Source: Acinetobacter sichuanensis (GTDB taxonomy: Bacteria > Pseudomonadota > Gammaproteobacteria > Pseudomonadales > Moraxellaceae). From it: 64,000 nucleotides of DNA. Positions 55,120-64,000 of the stretch are shown piece after piece. A program made the translations under genes and the position numbers. The notes beneath the pieces are model-generated. The model was not told the DNA's origin. It did no database searches and saw nothing but the letters and a program-made list of their open reading frames with translations. Within the stretch, counting starts at the first letter, position 1; every line of letters begins with the position of its first letter. The stretch is from positions 52,181-116,180 of the forward strand of contig NZ_PYIX02000008.1 of assembly GCF_003024515.2 (NCBI RefSeq). Reading direction: 5' to 3'.

Positions 55120-57108
55120 ATGCAAGATGAAATTAACGTGGTGAGAGAAAACGTGTTCAATCAAAAATCAATCAAAAAAAATAAAATAACGACGTGCGTT
55201 TTAGGTCTAATGGCATGTGCTGGATTACAAGTCTCGCAGGCAGTTGAAGAGCAATTTAATGATGTGCTTCGTAATGCCAATAACCCTGCGGCTTTGGAAC
55301 AATATAAATATTCCATGCAAAATGATGCATTGGGTTATTATCCAGAATATTTCTCTTTAAATTCTAATTTAGCATTTCAGCCTCCTGCCAATATTGTGAG
55401 TTTTGCGCAGCATTATCCTCAGTCTGCTATGGCTGAAAAACTTGCTGCCGATTATGTTGAAGAAAAGGTTAAACAAGCGGATTTTGTAAATGCTCAACCT
55501 GTTTTAGCTTATATCAGTAATCCTGATCAAGCTGAAAGTTGTGCAATGGCGCAAGTACGTGCCAAAACAGGTGATTCATTGGTTTTTGCTGAGTTCAAAG
55601 ATGTATGGTTGGCGACCAACTCACAACCAGAGTCATGTAATGGCTTAGGTCGTTTAATGCTATCTAGTCCATTGATGACGACAGAAGACCGTCAGCAACG
55701 CTTATATGCACAGCTTCGTGCAGGACAGTCAGGACTTGCCGTGGCTACAGCCCAATCAATCGGGGTAAATTTATCTTTAGCACAGCTCAACCAAATTCAA
55801 GCCAACCCACTGAATTATTTATGGTCTGCGCCTAAGGCGAATATTCAAGATTATGCCTATTTGATCTTTGCTTTAGGACGCGCAGCCGACACAGATTTAA
55901 CCTCAGCTTTGCAGTCTTTACCTCGATTAGCTCAAGATGTACCCGCAGATATACAGAAATATTTATATAGAACTGTAGGTTATATTGGTGGTACTACAGT
56001 GATGAAAAATAATTTTAATCGTCAGGTGCTTGAAAGTTTAGATGCTAGTTATGGCGTACCATTTAGTGCCGAAGAAGCAGAGATTTATGCAAGACAAGCT
56101 ATTCGTTTTGGTGCATGGGAAAGCGTGATTCGTGCAATAGACAGCATGAGTGTGACTCAAAAACAAGAAGATCGTTGGCAATATTGGTTAGCACGTGCTT
56201 CAGAACAACGCAGTGATCGACAGTCGAAGAAAACAGCCGAAGAAATTTTTAAACATTTGGCAATGGCAGGGGATGATTATCATAATCTCTTAGCTAGAGA
56301 CCATATCGGACAAAAATATAATGACGGTTTGAGTCAGGAACAACCTTCTTCGAGTGATTTACAACGTCTTAACCAAGATATTCATTTCCGTCGAGCTTTT
56401 GCCTTAAAAAATATTAATGCAAGCCCAGCATATACCAATCGTGAATGGAACTGGGCAGTACGCCAAGCTTATTTAAAACAAGATGATGGTTTATTATTGG
56501 CAGCCGCACAACGTGCAACCAATATGGGATGGTATGATCGTGCAATTTATGCGGCAGATCGTACAAAGAAAAAGCATAATTATAGTTATCGTTTTGCTAC
56601 ACCCCATCAAGCTTTGGTGGTGAGTCATAGTCGAAATGCAGGCATTGACCCTGCTTGGGCATATGGTTTGATGCGTCAAGAGAGCCGTTTTGTAACTGCG
56701 GCGCGTTCCCATGTCGGTGCAGGTGGTTTAATGCAAATTATGCCAAATACTGCAAAACAAGTCGCAAGACAGATGGGAGAAACTTATAATCCAGCAGCGC
56801 TGAGCGACCCAAATACCAATATTCGTTATGGCACATATTATTTGTCTATGATTCATGGGCAGTTAAGTAGTAATCCTGTTTTGGCAACAGCAGGGTATAA
56901 TGCTGGACCAAACCGTGCTAAACGTTGGCAACCAGAAGATCGTCAATTATCCGCAGATCAATATACGGAAGCGATTCCATTGAATGAAACGCGTGATTAT
57001 GTAAAAAATGTCATGACGAACGCAGTGCATTATGGAATGTTACTTGGGCAAGGACCTCAAGTCATTGAAAGCCGTATGCCAATGGTTCCTATGCGCGCTT
57101 TTGAATAA
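55120..57108 (+). CDS. slt: Soluble lytic murein transglycosylase
   Basis: 662 residues. It cleaves peptidoglycan glycan strands to 1,6-anhydro products. A signal sequence (about 19-41, ending VSQA), a long helical superhelix (about 45-480) and a C-terminal lysozyme-like domain with the catalytic Glu521 in MRQESRF are followed by GAGGLMQIMPNTAKQVA and AGYNAGP. AAAGG lies 6 nt before the ATG. The 265-bp upstream gap shows no gene that I can support. Confidence 0.92.
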   Translation: MQDEINVVRENVFNQKSIKKNKITTCVLGLMACAGLQVSQAVEEQFNDVLRNANNPAALEQYKYSMQNDALGYYPEYFSLNSNLAFQPPANIVSFAQHYPQSAMAEKLAADYVEEKVKQADFVNAQPVLAYISNPDQAESCAMAQVRAKTGDSLVFAEFKDVWLATNSQPESCNGLGRLMLSSPLMTTEDRQQRLYAQLRAGQSGLAVATAQSIGVNLSLAQLNQIQANPLNYLWSAPKANIQDYAYLIFALGRAADTDLTSALQSLPRLAQDVPADIQKYLYRTVGYIGGTTVMKNNFNRQVLESLDASYGVPFSAEEAEIYARQAIRFGAWESVIRAIDSMSVTQKQEDRWQYWLARASEQRSDRQSKKTAEEIFKHLAMAGDDYHNLLARDHIGQKYNDGLSQEQPSSSDLQRLNQDIHFRRAFALKNINASPAYTNREWNWAVRQAYLKQDDGLLLAAAQRATNMGWYDRAIYAADRTKKKHNYSYRFATPHQALVVSHSRNAGIDPAWAYGLMRQESRFVTAARSHVGAGGLMQIMPNTAKQVARQMGETYNPAALSDPNTNIRYGTYYLSMIHGQLSSNPVLATAGYNAGPNRAKRWQPEDRQLSADQYTEAIPLNETRDYVKNVMTNAVHYGMLLGQGPQVIESRMPMVPMRAFE

Positions 57109-57153
57109 ATTGGACGAAGTTGTATTGAACTCACTTGTGTATGTATAGAAGCG

Positions 57154-57816
57154 ATGAAAAACGTAGTATTTTGTATTTTAAGGAAAAAATATATTGTGTG
57201 GATGGCAGTCTACATAGGATTTCTTTTATTTACAGTTCAAGTTTATGCTGCGTCTGTTCAGCCACAAGGGTATGTCTTACAAATACAACTTACACCTGCT
57301 GTTTGTGCTTTGGATAGCTCTAAACAAAAGCAACGAAAATGCTTAGAGGGCTATTCATTGACAATCTCAGGTTTATTGCCTGAAACGACTCAAAAAGATT
57401 GTACAGTTACATCAACAGCAGCACTCAGCCCTTTACAGTCAAAAGTGGTAGCACGCGTCATGCCAGATCCAAATTCACGGACACAATTATGGCAAAGCGT
57501 GGGTGGTTGTGTACCAATGAATCCAAGTCAGTACTTTAGAACAATGATTAATTTAGCAGAAAAATTAAAAATACCTGCTGACTTAACCAGTTCAGAAAAT
57601 AAAATAGTGAATCACCAAAATTTAAAAACACAATTTACTAAACTGAACCCAACTTTACCAATAAACGGAGTCAGTTTTAGTTGTCAAACCTCTAAATCTA
57701 ATACAGTTTTGACTGAAATCGAGATATGTTACAAAGTGAATGGACAATATAAACAATGTTCAAATCATATCGTTTCAAATTGTCCAACAAGCTTTTCTAT
57801 AAAAGGCGCGTATTAA
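57154..57816 (+). CDS. RNase T2-like exported protein lacking catalytic residues
   Basis: 220 residues with an N-terminal hydrophobic signal or anchor (about 12-32). The layout follows RNase T2: YVLQIQLTPAVC, then LTISGLLPE where active enzymes have xxHGLWPE (His replaced by Ser72), then LWQSVGGC where they have HEWxKHGxC (Glu replaced by Leu112, His by Val116). Eight or so cysteines suggest retained disulfides, and the C-terminal GVSFSCQ and TEIEICYKVNGQYKQC match the family. It is likely a pseudoenzyme. It starts 45 nt after slt, perhaps cotranscribed. Confidence 0.75.
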   Translation: MKNVVFCILRKKYIVWMAVYIGFLLFTVQVYAASVQPQGYVLQIQLTPAVCALDSSKQKQRKCLEGYSLTISGLLPETTQKDCTVTSTAALSPLQSKVVARVMPDPNSRTQLWQSVGGCVPMNPSQYFRTMINLAEKLKIPADLTSSENKIVNHQNLKTQFTKLNPTLPINGVSFSCQTSKSNTVLTEIEICYKVNGQYKQCSNHIVSNCPTSFSIKGAY

Positions 57817-57985
57817 GTTTTTGAAACATCTTATTTATTTTTTCTATCATACTTTTGTTGAAATTCATTCTCTTTTGCATGCATCCGCAACTTTATTGGA
57901 GTAGAATGTTTGCCGTTTATGATAATTCGATTAGATGGAATTGATCCATTAATCACATTAACGATCCTCAATTGGAGATAATTAC

Positions 57986-58972
57986 ATGAAGCAAGCAGTT
58001 CGTGTTGCCGTTACTGGCGCTGCAGGTCAAATCGGTTACAGCTTATTATTCCGTATCGCGAGCGGCGAAATGCTGGGTAAAGACCAACCAGTTATTCTTC
58101 AATTATTAGAAATTCCTGTTGAGAAAGCTCAACAAGCGCTTAAAGGCGTAATGATGGAACTAGACGACTGTGCATTCCCATTGTTGGAAGGTATGGTTGG
58201 TACTGATGATCCTAAAGTTGCATTTAAAGATGCTGACTATGCATTATTAGTAGGTTCACGTCCACGTGGTCCTGGTATGGAACGTGCTGACTTATTAAAA
58301 GTAAATGGTGAAATCTTCATCGGTCAAGGTCAAGCATTGAACGAAGTTGCAAGCCGTGACGTTAAAGTATTAGTTGTAGGTAACCCTGCAAATACTAACG
58401 CTTATATCGCAATGAAATCTGCTCCAGATCTTCCAGCGAAAAACTTCACAGCAATGTTACGTCTTGACCACAACCGTGCATTGACTCAACTTGCTCAAAA
58501 AGCAGGTGTTGCAGTTTCTGACATCGAAACAATGACAGTTTGGGGTAACCACTCTCCAACAATGTATGCTGACTACCGTTTTGCAACTGTAAACGGCGAA
58601 AGCTTAAAAGACAAAATCAACGATGCTGCTTGGAATAAAGATGTATTCCTTCCAACTGTTGGTAAACGTGGTGCTGCGATCATCGAAGCACGTGGTTTGT
58701 CTTCTGCTGCTTCTGCTGCAAATGCTGCAATCGACCATATGCGTGACTGGGCGCTTGGTACAAACGGCAAATGGGTAACTATGGGTATTCCTTCAGACGG
58801 TTCTTATGGTATTCCTGAAGGCGTAATGTTCGGTTTCCCTGTAACAACTGAAAACGGTGAATACAAAATCGTTCAAGGTTTAGAAATCGATGAATTCAGC
58901 CGTGAGCGTATCAATGTTACATTGAACGAACTTGAAGAAGAGCGCGCAGCAGTTGCTGACATGCTTAAATAA
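57986..58972 (+). CDS. mdh: Malate dehydrogenase (NAD-dependent)
   Basis: 328 residues, the cytosolic/LDH-like-group length seen in Acinetobacter and Burkholderia rather than the 312 of E. coli. It oxidises malate to oxaloacetate in the TCA cycle. NAD motif [12 protein letters not shown], substrate arginines in [15 protein letters not shown] and RLDHNRA, catalytic His in WGNHSPTMY. The codon usage is highly biased like the ribosomal genes, suggesting high expression. It is followed by a strong terminator. Confidence 0.97.
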   Translation: MKQAVRVAVTGAAGQIGYSLLFRIASGEMLGKDQPVILQLLEIPVEKAQQALKGVMMELDDCAFPLLEGMVGTDDPKVAFKDADYALLVGSRPRGPGMERADLLKVNGEIFIGQGQALNEVASRDVKVLVVGNPANTNAYIAMKSAPDLPAKNFTAMLRLDHNRALTQLAQKAGVAVSDIETMTVWGNHSPTMYADYRFATVNGESLKDKINDAAWNKDVFLPTVGKRGAAIIEARGLSSAASAANAAIDHMRDWALGTNGKWVTMGIPSDGSYGIPEGVMFGFPVTTENGEYKIVQGLEIDEFSRERINVTLNELEEERAAVADMLK

Positions 58973-58997
58973 TTTAATCTTTTCGATTGAATTGAAG

Positions 58998-59025
58998 AAG
59001 CACTCCACTTAGGAGTGCTTTTTTT
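58998..59025 (+). terminator. Terminator of mdh
   Basis: AAGCACTCC (58998-59006) pairs with GGAGTGCTT (59012-59020) around ACTTA, T-run to 59025. Confidence 0.92.
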
Positions 59026-59271
59026 ATAGCACTATAAATATTCATCATTTAGAAATATAAACAGAGATATAAAGTGTTAGGAGTGATTTAAATAAGTGAC
59101 TTAAATGAATTATTGAATTAAGTATCACAATATTAAAATAAAATGTGATGATATTATCTAAATAGTTGATTTTTTAAACACAAATTGAAACAACATTGCA
59201 GATGAATGGGCTATCTTTTCGTATGCTATTCTTATAAGTTAATTACATAACAAATGACAATTAAATTTATA
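59026..59271. other. AT-rich upstream region of the DUF2789 gene
   Basis: This part of the 311-bp gap has no open frame of note and no clear palindrome. Likely promoter words near 59196 (TTGCAG) and 59222 (TATGCT) are 20 bp apart, which is wider than usual. Confidence 0.35.
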
Positions 59272-59283
59272 TAAGGAGGCATT

Positions 59284-59541
59284 ATGCTCAGGACGAACAA
59301 ACCATCCTTAGAATTACTGTTTGCACAACTTGGACTAGCAAATAGCCCAGCAGCGATCGAACTTTATGTTCGTACTCATCAACTTTCAGCAGATCAAAAT
59401 TTACATGACGCACCATTTTGGAATAAATCGCAACGAGATTTTTTAATTAGCCATTTAGTACAAGATGATGATTGGGCATTATGGATTGATGAGCTAAATC
59501 AGCAATTACATATGGATGCATATAAATTACAAACAGCTTAA
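59284..59541 (+). CDS. DUF2789 family protein
   Basis: 85 residues matching the short DUF2789 pattern: LELLFAQLGLANSPAAIELYVRTHQL, then DAPFWNKSQRDFLISHLVQDDDWALWIDELNQQLH. It is soluble and helical, of unknown function. TAAGGAGG (59272-59279) is a full match to the anti-Shine-Dalgarno but only 4 nt from the ATG, which may limit initiation. Confidence 0.85.
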   Translation: MLRTNKPSLELLFAQLGLANSPAAIELYVRTHQLSADQNLHDAPFWNKSQRDFLISHLVQDDDWALWIDELNQQLHMDAYKLQTA

Positions 59542-59566
59542 TTTTTGACAATTTCCCCCAGAGCAA

Positions 59567-59602
59567 CAAAGAAAAGATGGCTATTTAGTCATCTTTTCTT
59601 TG
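59567..59602. terminator. Bidirectional terminator
   Basis: CAAAGAAAAGATG (59567-59579) pairs perfectly with CATCTTTTCTTTG (59590-59602) between the DUF2789 gene and the convergent gene at 59616. Confidence 0.85.
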
Positions 59603-59615
59603 TATTGATCAATGC

Positions 59616-60143
59616 TTAATGCAATTTATTTTGAATGATGTCTGTAAACCAGTCCGTTTTGCGTACAGCGTTAAAAGCAGGATGTTCTTGAAGTAATTCC
59701 AAGTCAAACTCTGCTGTTTTTAGATATTTTTTTAACCAGTGGCGTGTTAATGCAAGATCATTTTTACTGATAGAGGCATAAGCCAACATGAAGTAAATAT
59801 CACCATTTTCATATTGCGTCATTGATTTTAAAATTTGTTGTGTAATTAAAGCATAACGAGGTTCTTTACTGATCTCGAAATAGATCATATAGGCTTTGGC
59901 TAAATGCAACGACAGTTTGACATAAAGCGGTAGTGGCATTTCTTCATATTCAACCCGTGCTGTTTCAAAGAGCACAATTGCTTCCTGAAGAAAATGAGCC
60001 TGTTCCTGTTTTGAATTGCTTTGTACAACAAGTTGCAAGCGCAAATCACCACGTTCAAGTGCAAGTTCAGGCGTGTTTTCTTGCAAATACAATTGATCTG
60101 TCTCACCAATGCGTGCAATGATTTGTTTTGTATTTTCAGACAT
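59616..60143 (-). CDS. TPR-like helical protein of unknown function
   Basis: 175 residues, wholly alpha-helical in character. Repeating helix pairs with YVKLSLHLAKAYMIYFEISK and YFMLAYASISKNDLALTRHWLKKYL fit degenerate tetratricopeptide repeats. No signal peptide. It starts with SENTKQIIARIG. It may be a small adaptor protein; the partner is unknown. Confidence 0.7.
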   Translation of the reverse strand: MSENTKQIIARIGETDQLYLQENTPELALERGDLRLQLVVQSNSKQEQAHFLQEAIVLFETARVEYEEMPLPLYVKLSLHLAKAYMIYFEISKEPRYALITQQILKSMTQYENGDIYFMLAYASISKNDLALTRHWLKKYLKTAEFDLELLQEHPAFNAVRKTDWFTDIIQNKLH

Positions 60144-60232
60144 GCGCCTTCATCCTCATTTCAATGCTGATATATATGAGGATGAAAAGATGAATTTAAA
60201 GTTAGCGTTCTAAAATAGGCGGTAAAATAAAT

Positions 60233-60835
60233 TTATAGTCGTAATTGGTCGCTACGTAGCCAAGCAGTAATAGAAAGACGTTGATGTTTAGCTTTGATTA
60301 CTTCGTGTAATAAGTCACTTTGGAACATCGCAATACGATTTGGCTGAGGTTGAATAATATGCCAGTGATTGTTTTTATCTTGTAAATGTAATTGACCACC
60401 CCAGTCATCTTGCCATTCAGCATGTAAATAATAGACCGTTGAAATCATACGTCCATTTTTACCTTGAGGATTATCTCGATGTAGGGCATAAAACTCACCT
60501 GCGTTATAACAGGCAAAGTGTGCTTCTATATCATTAATTCCTAAATAAAAAGCACGATTTAAATTTTGTGAAAGTTGTTTGAGAGATTCAATATGATGTT
60601 GTGCAATATTTAAATCTTCATTGATCCATAAAATATGATCACTTCGAATTTGATTCATGACACCATTTTGAATGGCAGCTTGACGAAATTGAGTCAGATG
60701 AGATGTACATTCTTCTGTTAAAGCATGAATATATTCAGGAGGATAAACATCATCAATAATAGCAAAACCGTGTTGATCTAAATCATCAAGAATTTGATCA
60801 ACATTCCAAGACTTTGGGAGAAATATAACTTCCAT
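60233..60835 (-). CDS. 2-oxoglutarate/Fe(II)-dependent oxygenase (prolyl-hydroxylase-like)
   Basis: 200 residues. The double-stranded beta-helix iron site is seen as His119, Asp121 (ALHRDN) and His177 (SDLLHEV), with Arg186 (HQRLSITAW) for 2-oxoglutarate. The arrangement and the STVYYLHAEWQDDWGGQLHL strand match SM-20/PHD-type bacterial hydroxylases, some of which modify EF-Tu. The substrate is not shown. Divergent from rlmJ. Confidence 0.88.
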   Translation of the reverse strand: MEVIFLPKSWNVDQILDDLDQHGFAIIDDVYPPEYIHALTEECTSHLTQFRQAAIQNGVMNQIRSDHILWINEDLNIAQHHIESLKQLSQNLNRAFYLGINDIEAHFACYNAGEFYALHRDNPQGKNGRMISTVYYLHAEWQDDWGGQLHLQDKNNHWHIIQPQPNRIAMFQSDLLHEVIKAKHQRLSITAWLRSDQLRL

Positions 60836-60949
60836 AAATATCCAAAAAAGTTAAATAAAAAAGAGATGCTATCTTAGAACAAACGATGGACGATGAAGAA
60901 TTTTTTTTTCGTGCTAAAATGTCGGTTGAACACAGGAATTAATCGAAAC

Positions 60950-61807
60950 ATGAATTATCGTCACCATTTCCATGCAGGCAATTTTGCTGATGTCATGAAA
61001 CACGTGTTATTGCTTCAACTTTTAGCACGTTTAAATGCTAAAGATAAACCTTACCGCTATATTGATACGCATGGCGGTGCAGGTAAATATGATTTATCTA
61101 CTTCTGAAGCGCAAAAGTCAGGTGAGTTTCTGACGGGAATTCATCGTCTAGTTAAACTTGATGACTCAATTACACGCAATGCACCTGAGGGTGTAAAACA
61201 GTATCTTAAAGTGGTTCAAGATATGCGTGCAGCTTCAGGTAAAGGCGCATATCCGGGTTCGCCATGGTTTGCACTTGAAGGCATGCGTGAAACTGATAAA
61301 GCAACCATTTTTGAAATGCAACGTGATGTATTTCAACAGCTTTATTATAACATTCGTGATAAACGTGCAGGTTTGCATGAGCGTGATGCTTACGAAGGTT
61401 TACTAGGTGTAATTCCGCCGAAAGAAAAACGTGGTTTGGTGATGATCGATCCACCTTATGAAGTAGAACGTAAGGATTTTCCACAATTAGTTGAATTGAT
61501 CGTAGCTGCTTATAAAAAATGGCCAACAGGTGTCTTTGCAGTTTGGTATCCAATTAAAGACCGTGCCATGATTGAACGTTTTGAAAAGAAAATGTTTAAA
61601 ACAGGTATTCGTCGTCAGTTGGTCTGTGAAGTCTGTGTGTGGCCTGATGATACGCCAGTGGGTTTAAATGGCTGTGGTTTATTGGTGATTAATCCACCTT
61701 GGAAATTCTCTGAAGATGCAGATGAAGCATTACAATGGTTATTCCCACATTTACGCATGAGTGAAAATGGTGGGCATGCTGCGGTGCGCTGGTTGGTTGG
61801 TGAATAA
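60950..61807 (+). CDS. rlmJ: 23S rRNA (adenine-2030-N6)-methyltransferase RlmJ
   Basis: 285 residues from ATG 60950, giving the family N terminus MNYRHHFHAGNFADVMKH; an in-frame ATG at 60893 adds 19 non-conserved residues. The methyltransferase motif DPPYE (VMIDPPYEVERKDF) and the THGGAGKYDL SAM-binding segment identify RlmJ, which makes m6A2030. AGGA lies 12 nt upstream, a rather long spacing. Confidence 0.94.
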   Translation: MNYRHHFHAGNFADVMKHVLLLQLLARLNAKDKPYRYIDTHGGAGKYDLSTSEAQKSGEFLTGIHRLVKLDDSITRNAPEGVKQYLKVVQDMRAASGKGAYPGSPWFALEGMRETDKATIFEMQRDVFQQLYYNIRDKRAGLHERDAYEGLLGVIPPKEKRGLVMIDPPYEVERKDFPQLVELIVAAYKKWPTGVFAVWYPIKDRAMIERFEKKMFKTGIRRQLVCEVCVWPDDTPVGLNGCGLLVINPPWKFSEDADEALQWLFPHLRMSENGGHAAVRWLVGE

Positions 61808-61967
61808 TTCACCCGAGGTGATATTCTGAGTACAATCAATGATGTGAATTACAAAAATTAGACGAAATAATTTAGCTAATTCACATCAATTTCACTTAGA
61901 AATACAAGTCGTAAATACTTTAGGTGAAATATCACAGCTTCTTAGAGGCTATAGATAGGATTCGAAA

Positions 61968-62792
61968 ATGACAAATATAAATAAACCAGAAAGCCAGAGT
62001 TCTACTCAAGATCATGGTTTTGATGGTATTACTTTTGAAGTAGAAGAAGAAGAACATACACATGAAGGGCAAAAGGTGAAACGTCGTGGAATCTACCTGT
62101 GGCCTAACTTAATTACTACGGCTGCATTATTGTCTGGATTTTACTCTATTATTGCCAGTATGAATGGGGATTTTAATCAAGCCATTTATGCGATTTTTCT
62201 TGCTGCATTATTAGATGGTTTAGATGGTCGTGTTGCTCGTGCAATTGGTGCGCAAAGTGCTTTTGGTGAACAATACGATTCATTATCCGACTTATTGGCA
62301 TTTGGTGTTGCTCCTGCAATTTTAATGTATAGCTGGAGTTTGAATGATTTAGGTCGGATCGGCTTAGCGGCATGTTTTGTCTATACCGCTTGTGCTGCTT
62401 TTCGCTTAGCACGTTTTAATGTTCAAATCGGTGTGGTGGATAAGCGTTATTTTATTGGTGTTGCAAGTCCTTTAGCAGCTGTAATGATTATTTCATTGGT
62501 TTGGGTAGGACGAGACTTTCCTTATATCTTTGATTTAAAAGATGTTGCAATACAAACGATTAATGCAGTGATTATTATCTGCGTTGGTTTATTGATGATT
62601 TCTAATATTAAATATTATTCATTTAAAACTGTAGATCGTAAGCGTGTTCCATTCTTTGTTTTACCTATCGCAGTTTTCATTTTTGCAGCAATTACTTACA
62701 ACATTCCTGTAGGTATTTTGATTATTTCAATTATCTATGCACTTTCAGGTTTTGTAACAACATTTTTAGCGAGAAAAAATACAGCGCTTTAA
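61968..62792 (+). CDS. pssA: CDP-diacylglycerol-serine O-phosphatidyltransferase
   Basis: 274 residues. It makes phosphatidylserine, the precursor of phosphatidylethanolamine. The CDP-alcohol phosphotransferase motif DG-x2-AR-x8-G-x3-D-x3-D is complete (Asp86, Gly87, Ala90, Arg91, Gly100, Asp104, Asp108). About eight membrane spans follow an acidic N terminus of 40 residues. This is the integral-membrane type II enzyme, unlike the peripheral E. coli PssA. Confidence 0.93.
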   Translation: MTNINKPESQSSTQDHGFDGITFEVEEEEHTHEGQKVKRRGIYLWPNLITTAALLSGFYSIIASMNGDFNQAIYAIFLAALLDGLDGRVARAIGAQSAFGEQYDSLSDLLAFGVAPAILMYSWSLNDLGRIGLAACFVYTACAAFRLARFNVQIGVVDKRYFIGVASPLAAVMIISLVWVGRDFPYIFDLKDVAIQTINAVIIICVGLLMISNIKYYSFKTVDRKRVPFFVLPIAVFIFAAITYNIPVGILIISIIYALSGFVTTFLARKNTAL

Positions 62793-62835
62793 ATGCTGGT
62801 TAAAATGAGAGCCATTAAAAAATAAGGAGCTTGAT

Positions 62836-63921
62836 ATGCGGCTATTTCAGGATTTCTTAGATCAGTCTAAACAGTTAAATCAAGCTCAGCAAAAAATTCA
62901 GCTTTGCTATCATCCACCGAAAGATAAATATAAAATTATTCATCAAAAATTGGTGTTGGTAAACTTACCAGCACCTTTACATTATTTTAATTTTTTCAGT
63001 TTGATTGGACAGCCAAATAATGCAGCATTGTGTAATACAGCACTCATTCAAGATACAGCTTTAGATACAGCAACAGTATTGGCAAGCACAAGTCCACACA
63101 TGGTAGGACAATTAAATACCTATTCAATTAAAAAACAATGCCAGTTTAAATTGACAGAAAATAAAGAAACACTTTTTAACTTTAATCAAAAAGAACAATT
63201 AACAGGGCAACTTCCTAAATTTCATTTATATCGTCAAGATGACGAATTAAGCTTTGATTTACACATTGAAACTACACCACTCATTTCACATTTTATTCAT
63301 TTAAAATTTGGATTTGCTGAGCATTGGTCATTGCTTGCTCAATGTAAAGGTTTAATACAATATAAAAATCAAAAGTTTGAAATAGAGCAAATGGGCGCAT
63401 TTGAATATGCACGTTTAGTGAATTTTCCATATTTACCTTATGCACTCTATGTCTATCAGTTGATTCAATTGGACGATGAACGCCAATTAATTTTGTTACA
63501 TAGCCGAGATCAACTCAATAATATTCTCTACTCAAGGCTTTATTTACGAGATCTAAAACAACAACAAGTAAAAATGTGGGATCGAAATCTTTATTTTAAT
63601 ATCCATCGTGTTTTTCCAAAAGTCAAAACTGTAAACCAGCAAGAAATGTATCTACCACGTGAATTTGAATGGAAATATGCTGATCAAGAAATACAAATAA
63701 ATATACAAGCACAAAGTCGAGGAGATTATAAGTTTGGTTTAGGTGCAGGTTATGTGGGGAGCTTCAGTTTTCAAATTACACTCAATGATGAACAGATTGA
63801 TGGTGAAAATGGTTATTGCGAATATATCGATTGTCGACCTTTGAAATGGCAAGAAATAGATAAAGACCATCAAATATTAGAAAAATCACAAAATTCTGTG
63901 CCAATAATGCTTAAAAAATAG
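62836..63921 (+). CDS. Large conserved protein of unknown function, beta-rich
   Basis: 361 residues, soluble, no signal peptide or membrane span. The text alternates short beta-like strands (FKLTENKETLFNF, FDLHIETTPLISHFIHLKFG, YKNQKFEIEQMGAFEYARL), resembling lipocalin- or AttH-like double barrels, but the fold call is tentative. It starts 43 nt after pssA with AAGGAGCTTGAT ahead of the ATG, so it is probably in the same operon. A link to lipid handling is suggested only by that position. Confidence 0.65.
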   Translation: MRLFQDFLDQSKQLNQAQQKIQLCYHPPKDKYKIIHQKLVLVNLPAPLHYFNFFSLIGQPNNAALCNTALIQDTALDTATVLASTSPHMVGQLNTYSIKKQCQFKLTENKETLFNFNQKEQLTGQLPKFHLYRQDDELSFDLHIETTPLISHFIHLKFGFAEHWSLLAQCKGLIQYKNQKFEIEQMGAFEYARLVNFPYLPYALYVYQLIQLDDERQLILLHSRDQLNNILYSRLYLRDLKQQQVKMWDRNLYFNIHRVFPKVKTVNQQEMYLPREFEWKYADQEIQINIQAQSRGDYKFGLGAGYVGSFSFQITLNDEQIDGENGYCEYIDCRPLKWQEIDKDHQILEKSQNSVPIMLKK

Positions 63922-63962
63922 CAAAAAACTTCAATTTTGAGGAATAAATAAGCAGTCATGCA

Positions 63963-64000
63963 TAAAAAAATAAAAAAACCATAAAAAGGGGTTGCGTCTA
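63963..64000 (+). promoter_or_regulatory. A-tract plus GC-rich sequence at the window end, possible stable-RNA promoter region
   Basis: Long A-runs (AAAAAAATAAAAAAACC) followed by GGGGTTGCGTC look like an UP element followed by a -35 box of a tRNA or rRNA promoter. The window ends before any -10 box, so this is tentative. Confidence 0.3.

Overview
The window looks like a chromosomal segment of an Acinetobacter-type gammaproteobacterium (Moraxellaceae). The evidence is the AT-rich base composition, the complete S10-spc-alpha ribosomal gene order, protein sequences close to remembered Acinetobacter versions (496-residue AlmA, 122-residue L14, 38-residue L36), an sdhE-ygfX pair, and many short lipoproteins and membrane proteins of the kind common in that genus. 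No prophage, insertion sequence, CRISPR array or plasmid function was found. This is mainly a core region with a few accessory pockets.

Region 1 (1-14376) holds the tail of a class I glutamine amidotransferase and then 28 genes read rightwards: rpsJ-rplC-rplD-rplW-rplB-rpsS-rplV-rpsC-rplP-rpmC-rpsQ, rplN-rplX-rplE-rpsN-rpsH-rplF-rplR-rpsE-rpmD-rplO-secY-rpmJ, and rpsM-rpsK-rpsD-rpoA-rplQ. Each of the three classical operon boundaries carries its own structured RNA: a multi-hairpin leader before rpsJ, a roughly 20-bp hairpin before rplN, and a GC-rich hairpin just after a promoter before rpsM. A strong terminator closes the cluster.

Region 2 (14377-29167) has lipid-related oxidation genes (almA, an acyl-CoA dehydrogenase), the flavinylation pair sdhE/ygfX, a 42-residue membrane protein, and a group comprising a TatT-like lipoprotein, a rhombosortase-type rhomboid protease and a fused TRAP permease with no substrate-binding P subunit. 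Leftward genes follow: a coiled-coil membrane protein, yheV, prlC and rnr.

Region 3 (29390-34912) contains tRNA-Ser(GCT) and three identical tRNA-Arg(ACG) genes. Two of the Arg copies flank a 5-kb segment with a complete polar amino-acid ABC importer (two permeases, an ATPase and two tandem CjaA-like binding lipoproteins) plus an unknown membrane protein. The importer probably takes up cysteine or cystine, by similarity to CjaA.

Region 4 (34992-50472) is a mosaic of lipoproteins and small enzymes: an FAA-hydrolase, a trimethylamine monooxygenase (tmm) with a long structured leader, an AraC regulator divergent from a DMT exporter, a small putative ADP-ribosyltransferase-fold protein, YihY, WrbA, TesB, Xpt, a DUF3108 protein, a TonB-like protein, and a frameshifted antibiotic-biosynthesis-monooxygenase-family gene.

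Region 5 (50478-64000) is a housekeeping stretch: an MscS-type channel, ybeY, ybeZ, miaB, slt, an RNase T2-like protein that has lost both catalytic motifs, mdh, a DUF2789 gene, a TPR-like protein, a 2OG-Fe(II) oxygenase, rlmJ, pssA and a large conserved unknown. The most promising leads for new biology are the TRAP/TatT/rhombosortase cluster, the tRNA-flanked importer, the RNase T2 pseudoenzyme and the structured leaders of the ribosomal operons and tmm.
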